Source: Ophioceras dolichostomum
Taxonomy: Eukaryota; Ascomycota; Sordariomycetes; Magnaporthales; Ophioceraceae
Length of the DNA: 64,000 nucleotides
Reading direction: 5' to 3'
Assembly (NCBI GenBank): GCA_003049485.1
Contig: PYST01000170.1
Span: 1-64,000 of the forward strand
Below are positions 58,082 to 64,000 of this stretch, piece by piece (position 1 is the first letter of the stretch; the number at the start of each line of letters is the position of its first letter). Position numbers and translations under genes: made by a program. The notes beneath the pieces were generated by a model. That model was not told where the DNA came from, did no database searches, and saw only the letters and a program-made list of their open reading frames with translations.

Positions 58082-59863
58082 ATGAGTCTCACAAAGAAGC
58101 AAGGCCAGTTCGACCGCGCCGGCTGGCGGATCTGGATCCTGGCGCCGTTCTGGTTCCTCCAGGTCTCGCTGCTGATGGGCTCCGTGGGGATTTTCGCATA
58201 CCGCCTCGCTGAGACGTTTAAGCTGCTGAGGGACGAGAACACGAAGAGCAGCGTCCCGACCATCAGGCTCATGTACGTTTGCCCTGCCTTGCCTTACCTT
58301 GTCTTGATGCTCGCTGAAGACAAAAAAAGACACCCTCGGTTTTTTTTTTCACGACCGCCAAGAAATAATGCCTAGGTACCTACTAACACCAGATTTGGCC
58401 TTTCAATGCAGATGGGAAATCGTGAGCATCGCCTTCTCGTTCTCCTCGCTCGTCCTCAACACCATCGAGATCGCCCGGTACGTGGCCGAGAGCCTAACCC
58501 CCTTCACGATGGTGTTCACACACGCCGTCAAGCTCGCGCAGGCGGCGAGCATGCTTGGTCTGGACATCACGGTCTACCTCCAGAAGATAGAAGGGCCGTT
58601 CACCACCGTGGGGTTGATCATCGACTGTGTCTTAATGTACGTTCCCTCGCCCTGCCAGCCCGCTCCTCCCCACTCGTCTTCAGTCAGACCTCGACCTACC
58701 TACCTACCTCTCTGTCCCTCCAAGCAAAGACACACAAACACGCTAACAAGCAGCTCGATAAACAAAAACAAAACAGTTTCTGCATCCTCGTCCCATTCAT
58801 CTACACCATAACAGTCTATCGCCGCCTCCTCCGATACTCAGCCTACCACCACCCAGCAAACGTGAAAGCCTACGGCTTCTCCACGCCAGCAGCAGTCTCC
58901 TCCTCGTCCTCACAACCCTACCTCTCCCCCTTCAACGACTGGTCCCCCACCGGCGGCGCAGGAGGGGAAGGAGGAAACATCGAGCTGGGCAACTCCACCG
59001 TGGCGTACAGCGACTACCAGCCCCCGCCGCAAACCGGCGGACGCGCGCGCGCGAAGTCGGCCGCGAGCAGCATCATCAGCATCTCGTCTCTGTCGTCGCT
59101 GAAGCCTAGTGGTACTACTACTTCCAAGGCGGGGAGGCGCGTTTCCACGGAGAGCATGAGCACGACGGCCGATACTGTTAGTATCATGACGACGACGGAG
59201 GAAAGCGGCGGCGGCGCGAGGGAGACGTACTCGCACGAGCGCAGCACTGAGTTCGAGAAGTATGTTAATAGGATGAGTTTGAAGGAGGGGGTTGACGCGG
59301 CTGTTGCTGCTGAGTTTGGCTGGAATTCTTCGAGGCAGACGAGTGGGGAGGTGCAACAGCAGAACCAAATGCTCAGTCCGTCCATGATACGGTCGGACAG
59401 CCTGGTGGGCAGCGGCACGGTGGGCGCCGCGCGGACGAGGCCGTCGCCCGACGTGGTGTCAATGGCAGGTCGGGCGGTGAGCTGGGGCAGCGCGAGGGGG
59501 CTGGTGTCTGTGCCTGAGGATGAGGAGGAGGGGCAGTATGATTACTGTGGTGAGAATAGTAGCGTGGGGACTTCGTCTGGGCAGAACAGTCGGAACGGGT
59601 CGACTAAGTCTGTTAGGTCGGAGGCGGCGGCGGCGGCGGCGCAAGAGGTGGTGCCAGTGGATACGACGACGAACGAGAGACGGAAGAGGAGAATGAGGGC
59701 TGTCAGCGAGGCGAGTGATAGGCAGGGATTGTTGGAGACGATGGATGTTGGGGAGAGGTCGATGATGTATCAGGGGGAAGAGGAGTATGGGCGGTATGAT
59801 GATGGGGAGGGTGGTGTGAGGGATGGGGACGGGAGTGGGGGGAAGAGGAGGTGGGAGCCTTGA
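58082..59863 (+). CDS. Four-transmembrane protein with long Ser-rich tail
   Basis: Three exons: 58082-58272, 58412-58636 and 58777-59863, 500 aa. Both introns start GTACGT, and both joins keep phase 2. Four hydrophobic helices are visible: WILAPFWFLQVSLLMGSVGI (TM1), IVSIAFSFSSLVLNTIEIA (TM2), FTMVFTHAVKLAQAASMLGL (TM3) and VGLIIDCVLIFCILVPFIYT (TM4). The rest, about 320 residues, is hydrophilic, with Ser/Thr- and acid-rich stretches (IISISSLSSL, VSVPEDEEEGQY) and a basic patch NERRKRRMRA, as in cytosolic regulatory tails. I do not recognise the family. Similar architectures occur among uncharacterised fungal membrane proteins. The tail contains many Ser-Pro and Arg-x-x-Ser sites, so phosphorylation is plausible but inferred. 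Confidence 0.8.
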
Positions 59864-60379
59864 GTAAGGGAGAGACAAGGGGGGACACCCTATTTTTCTT
59901 TTTTTGTTTTCCTTGTTTAGACATGGGATGTTTTTGGCGTTTGAGCGACGATATCACCCTTACATAACTGCTTTTCTTTTTTTATTTTTGGTTTGTTACA
60001 GGGCTGGATATACTCTTATCGTTTATGATGGGTGGATAATGGAACTGACTACGGGTAATTGGAGGGAAGGAAGGGAAGAGAGAAAGGAGAGTGGTACTGG
60101 GAAGAGACCTGCAAAGGATGCGAAGCAATGATCGGCGTTATGTATATAGGTACCTAGGTGGGGACATAATTGGGCATCACCTTAAGAGGCGGCGAAAACA
60201 GCAAAGAAAGTACTAGTAGTATTACTATCCATTGGGAGTGAACACTGCACTACTCAACTACTGGTTCTCTCACCAAGGTCAACGAAGCCAGAAGAACACA
60301 AAAAACACAGAGCCGACCTTCCCGCTCCCCCACTTCAAGCCGAACAACTTCTACTTCCACTGCCTACCTAGGTAGGTAT
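59864..60379. other. Short spacer between convergent genes
   Basis: 3' flanks of the four-TM gene (+) and the HNH gene (-). It contains ATAGGTACCTAGGTGG near 60147 and a perfect palindromic CTACCTAGGTAG near 60364. No gene supported. Confidence 0.5.
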
Positions 60380-61573
60380 CTACCGCTTCTTCCACCTCAG
60401 CCTCCCCACCCACGCAGCGAAAGCCGCGATCTCCTCCTGCGCCAGCAGCCGCTCGACGGTGTAGTAGTTGCGCGCGAGGTCCTCGTGGTCCGCGAAGCGG
60501 TGCACGGCGCGGTGGCAGGCCCCGCAGAGCCACGCCACGCTCTGCAGGTCCTCCTCGCGGTGCCAGCCCCGCTTCACGGCCTTCGCGTGCACGAAGCGCG
60601 GGATCAGGTGGTGGTACGTCAGGTTGATCCAGTCGCGACCGCAGATCTCGCAGACGGTCGCTTGGGAGCGCGTCAGGGCGGGTTTTGGGGGGGAGGCAAG
60701 GGTGGTGATGTAGGGGGTTAGGACGGGGGCGAGGAGGGCGTGGAGTTGGTCTTCGAGGTCGGAGTAGGTGTGGTCGTCTGCAGCGGTTGTGGGTGTGGGG
60801 GTGGAGGTGGAGGCCTCTTTGGTGATTGTGGTAGTGGTGGTAGACGACGATGAGGTCGACGGTGCCACTGCTAGTACGCCGTAGGCGGCTAGAGAGTCGG
60901 ACACGGTTGGGTCTAGTCCGCCGGATGGGAGAAGGAGGGCGGCTACGGAGGAGGCGGTTAGGGGCAGTTGCTGGAGGAGGACAGTGTTGTCATCTGCCGA
61001 TGATGGGTGGGTGGGATCGTCGTCCCGGGCTAGTGAGCGCAGGTTCAGGGGCAGAGTGGCGAAGATCTCTGAAGCGATGTAGTTCACGAACTCGGCGAGC
61101 TCCTCGGCATCGTTTTCAGGGGCATGCTGGACAGTAGGAGAACCTGTTGGTGGCGTGGCGGCGGTGGTGCTCCCGCTGGTTGTTCTGGTGGTTCTGATGG
61201 TGCCGTCCCGCTCCAGCTCGTCTTGCTCGTGTCCCAGCCCGTGCTTCAGCTCCGGCTCCGGGTCCCGCGCCGTCCGATCCTCGGACCCCGCACTGCCACC
61301 ACCGTGCACGTGGCCGTCCACATGGCTGTCACGATCAGCTTGGCCAGCCTGGACCGGGTTCGACGAGCCGGACGCCCCGTCAACGACGCCGGCGGTTTTT
61401 AACTTTGGGCCGATGTCACGCCTGGGCTTCTTGGTCTTCCTGGCCTTCCTGCCATTGGTCGTGTTTCGCGGTGCGGGGGCGGAGAGCCTTTCGACTAGGA
61501 CCGCAGACAGACAGTCTCGGAATAGCTCGAAGTTCCTGTCCTCGTCGTGCGAAATTGCGTCCATGCGTTCCAT
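60380..61573 (-). CDS. Fungal HNH-type nuclease-domain protein
   Basis: Single open frame of 397 aa starting MERMDAISHDEDRNFELF. The C-terminal 100 residues hold an HNH-like zinc-binding fold: CEICGRDWINLTYHHLIPRF, then KAVKRGWHREEDLQSVAWLC and GACHRAVHRF. The paired CxxC motifs would bind structural zinc. The HH of TYHHLIP supplies the catalytic histidine, and CHRAVH the final metal ligand. The N-terminal three quarters is of low complexity (basic RKARKTKKPRR, then Ser/Thr/Pro/Gly-rich) with one ordered segment, LAEFVNYIASEIFATLPLNL. The HNH family nicks or cuts DNA in restriction, repair and homing, but fungal stand-alone versions are uncharacterised. The gene is divergent from the HAD-like gene, with 813 bp between the ATGs. 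Confidence 0.82.
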   Translation of the reverse strand: MERMDAISHDEDRNFELFRDCLSAVLVERLSAPAPRNTTNGRKARKTKKPRRDIGPKLKTAGVVDGASGSSNPVQAGQADRDSHVDGHVHGGGSAGSEDRTARDPEPELKHGLGHEQDELERDGTIRTTRTTSGSTTAATPPTGSPTVQHAPENDAEELAEFVNYIASEIFATLPLNLRSLARDDDPTHPSSADDNTVLLQQLPLTASSVAALLLPSGGLDPTVSDSLAAYGVLAVAPSTSSSSTTTTTITKEASTSTPTPTTAADDHTYSDLEDQLHALLAPVLTPYITTLASPPKPALTRSQATVCEICGRDWINLTYHHLIPRFVHAKAVKRGWHREEDLQSVAWLCGACHRAVHRFADHEDLARNYYTVERLLAQEEIAAFAAWVGRLRWKKR

Positions 61574-62386
61574 GCCTTATCTTCGCGTGTTTGAGGGGAA
61601 AGGTGGGAAAATGTGCGCTAAAACAATAAGGTTTCAATAGCTTGAGGTTTTCGCGGGGCCGGAAGGGAGAGCTAAGCTCGCCAAGCTCAAAGCTGAGCTT
61701 TCTTTGCCTTCTCTCGTCTCGATTGCCGTGCGCGAGCATACACCAGCGACAAACGCCAGTGTATTTTCGGCTAGACTTTATGTGACAGATTCGACAGATT
61801 GGCTGCCGGTGTGATGTGACAGCCAGGTCCGCGATGAAAGGATTGGAAAGCTGGTATGTTTCCTCTGCCATTTCACATGGCAAGGAGAGACGAACCGTCG
61901 CCCGGCCCCCTTTTTGTATCGATGGTCTAGTCTGGGCTGCCAACCGGAACTATGAAGCCCCCCTCCCCAATCTATCGTTCTTAGGCCAGGGAGGCCTGTC
62001 TCTCGCCCCTCCTTTGTCCCAACCCCTTTCACCGGTCTGAGAACTTCGCCGAAGATCATCAACATAAAGCTGCCTTCGGCCGTGAGTCACCGCCGAACGA
62101 AGTAAAGCAAACAGAAGTCAGGAAAACACAGGAAAGCCATCGTATCAACACCAACTCCAGGCAAGCAGCCAAGAACAGTTGAACGAGAAGCCGTTACGGA
62201 CAGACTTGGGCAAGGCACAATTCTGGACTCATTCCTCCGTTGAACTCCACCCCTTTCTCTTGCGATCTTTCCCGCACCTTCTTGCCTCTTCCATCTGCCT
62301 GTCGCCTGCCTCCCCAGTCCAGGTACCTTTGCCTAAGGCGTACAACAATACCAAGTCACTGTAAGTCACTGGTATATATTTGTACG
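61574..62386. other. Divergent promoter region
   Basis: Shared upstream region of the HNH gene (-) and the HAD-like gene (+). No gene supported. A direct repeat of AAGTCACTG flanks GTAA at 62352-62371, just before the HAD-like ATG. It resembles a splice donor but no joined coding exon was found. Confidence 0.5.
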
Positions 62387-63283
62387 ATGGCGACAAACGG
62401 CGCGAACGGGACGGAGCCAAACGGCCTGAACGGCACGAACGGCACGTCCTCCAACGCGGGCAGGCTGGCCGTGGTCTTCGAGCTGTACGGCGGCCTGCTA
62501 TCGACGGACTCGATGGGCGACCACCTCGCCAAGATCTGCGGAGACGCGCCCAAGGCCAAGAAGGTGGCCGAGGCCTGGCGGAAGTACCAGCTCGAATACA
62601 CGTGGAGAATCACGACGATGGGTGAGTTTGTCTCACTCTTCCCAACCAACCTACCCCTTAAAGCATTCTCAACTAAATAACTAACACTGCTTTGTCTTAT
62701 CATCTACTTAGGCTTATACCGCTCCTTCGCCGAGATCACCGAAGGCGCCCTCCTCCACGCGGCCGCCGAGTCCAAGCTGACGCTCAAGCCCGAGAACGTC
62801 GTGGAGCTGATGAAGGACTACGACGCGCTGCGCCTGTACCCGGAGGTGCCCTGCGCGCTCGATGCGCTCTCTTCCTCCGAGGAGGACAAGTTCGACTGCT
62901 ACATCTTCTCAAACGGGGCGGACGCCATGATCCACACCTCCATCACGAACTCGCCGGACCTGGCCCGGTACCTGAACCTGTTCAAGGGCGAGATCAGCGT
63001 CGAGGACCAGCACGCCTTCAAGCCGGACCGGCGCGTGTACGACGAGCTGGTGAGGCGCGTGGGAAAAGAAGGGCACGAGGAGGAGGTCTGGCTCATCACC
63101 GCCACGCCGTCGTCGACTGTCGGCGCGAGGGCGAGGGGCCTGGAGGTCGCGTGGATTGATAGGGCTGGCACGGGCTGGCTCGATCAGCTGGGCAATGTGA
63201 TTGGGGGGATGAAGCCGACTGTTATGGCGAATGGGGTGGATAGGGCGATCATTGAGATCATGAACTATACTGGGGGTCATTGA
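62387..63283 (+). CDS. HAD-superfamily protein (haloacid-dehalogenase type), altered catalytic motifs
   Basis: Two exons: 62387-62621 and 62712-63283, 268 aa. The donor is GTGAGT, the acceptor TTAG and the phase 1 join is consistent. The fold follows L-2-haloacid dehalogenases: motif I VVFELYGGLLS (residues 29-39), cap helices, motif II IFSNGAD (Ser145), motif III HAFKPDRRVYD (Lys182) and a motif IV region TATPSSTVGARARGLEVAWI. In active family members motif I is DxYGTL with a nucleophilic Asp; here that residue is Glu32. Motif IV normally contains an Asp where this protein has PSST. The substrate-handling Ser and Lys are retained. A catalytically silent or changed enzyme is therefore more likely than a working dehalogenase. 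An Asn/Gly-rich N-terminal tail precedes the domain. The ATG at 62387 opens directly before it. Confidence 0.85.
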
Positions 63284-63604
63284 GGGATCACCTTTCTGAA
63301 GAGTGTGCGTGCTTGCTTTCTGTGGCACGGAAGTAGGGAGGTAGGTGCTTAGGTAGGCACGACGCGATTTATTCTGTATGAACGAGGTACCTTGGATTGT
63401 TGCATGGTATAAAAGAATGAGAAAAATAAAAGAAAATGGGGAGGAAAAAACCTGGGGTTATATATAGTTGGAGTTGATGATTGGGTCAAGATACTTTGTT
63501 TCGTCTGTATTTCTTGTTTGCCCTGCATCCTCCATTCGTCTCATTATCAGTGTGACGATCTGTTCCCTATCCCGTCTCCGCCACTACTCGCTTTATCCGA
63601 TCTA
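63284..63604. other. Short spacer between convergent genes
   Basis: 3' flanks of the HAD-like gene (+) and the edge gene (-). It includes GGAGGTAGGTGCTTAGGTAGG near 63338. No gene supported. Confidence 0.5.
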
Positions 63605-64000
63605 CTACTCCTGCAGAGCTTTTACCATAGCGACTACTTTCTCCGACATGAGAGGGACGTCGCCCGGCCACCTCGCGCTGATGTAGTTGTACTGCTTGTC
63701 CTCAACGACGAATCTGGGACACAACACCAGGGAATGTAAAGGCGGATGTCAGTGGATGGACTGCAAGCTTTGCTATAAGGGGATGGAGGCTGGGTGTTGA
63801 CTCACGGGGAGAAGCCCTTGCTACCCTTCCACTGCGTACTGGGATTCGTGAGAGCCTTTCGGACCTGTTGGGTGGTTGCATTTGCTGATATTAGACTTCT
63901 CGCGGTTGTTGTTTGGGAACTCAACAACTATGCGATGTTCCACAGGTTGATGATGAATGTCATCACTGAAATACTATTACTACTACTCACCGAATCCTCA
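63605..64000 (-). CDS. 3' end of a gene cut by the window edge, possibly DJ-1/PfpI-like
   Basis: Minus strand, reading leftward from the edge: exon fragment 64000-63991 ending at a GTGAGT donor, exon 63864-63806, and final exon 63713-63605 with TAG at 63605-63607. Introns are 126 and 92 nt with CAACAG and TCCCAG acceptors, and the phase across the last intron is consistent. The readable protein is VRKALTNPSTQWKGSKGFSP joined to FVVEDKQYNYISARWPGDVP, then LMSEKVVAMVKALQE. The segment YISARWPGD followed by a terminal helix resembles the C-terminus of class I amidotransferase or DJ-1/PfpI-like proteins. That is a weak resemblance from memory. The catalytic part lies outside the window. Confidence 0.5.

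Overview
The window looks like nuclear DNA of a filamentous ascomycete (Pezizomycotina, probably Sordariomycetes). The genes carry short GT-AG introns with GCTGAC/CTAAC-type branch sites, intergenic spacers are long, and the gene content is typically fungal: a PTH11/SAT4-type rhodopsin-fold membrane protein, a secreted class II haem peroxidase, NOP9, a Ras-type GTPase, an AMMECR1 protein and a glutamine-rich regulator. No species call is possible from the sequence alone.

Layout. 1.1-2.8 kb (+): four-exon gene for a single-pass cell-surface protein. 5.2-7.2 kb (-): four-exon rhodopsin-like membrane protein. 9.9-13.1 kb: a divergent pair of small coiled-coil genes, the minus-strand one broken by stop codons. 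13.9-14.2 kb: a structured repeat. 15.2-16.7 kb (-): class II peroxidase. 18.9-21.4 kb: decayed copies of the coiled-coil family, a second copy of the structured repeat and an assembly gap. 22.0-23.0 kb (+): coiled-coil, basic, probably nuclear protein. 24.3 kb (-): tRNA-Lys(CTT) inside a gene-poor stretch that runs to 32.3 kb. 32.4-35.9 kb (+): Q-rich regulator with a short separate first exon. 38.5-41.2 kb (-): NOP9. 41.6-43.7 kb (-): PLP-dependent decarboxylase with a 45-nt exon and a GC-AG intron. 47.2-48.2 kb (+): Ras-type GTPase. 49.8-50.8 kb (-): AMMECR1 protein. 53.7-54.0 kb (+): small secreted protein. 58.1-59.9 kb (+): four-TM protein with a long cytosolic-type tail. 60.4-61.6 kb (-): HNH protein. 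62.4-63.3 kb (+): HAD-like protein with a replaced nucleophile. 63.6 kb to the edge (-): 3' end of another gene.

The genes are mostly independent housekeeping, surface or regulatory genes and do not form a visible metabolic cluster. The unusual part is 9.9-21.4 kb. At least three partial or broken relatives of one coiled-coil gene lie there, sharing a near-identical intron end. Two copies of a roughly 280-380 bp element have paired, covarying hairpins, and one of them sits inside an intron of that family next to an A-tract. All four in-frame stops of the best-preserved copy can be derived from glutamine codons by C-to-T change at CpA, which is the signature expected of repeat-induced point mutation.
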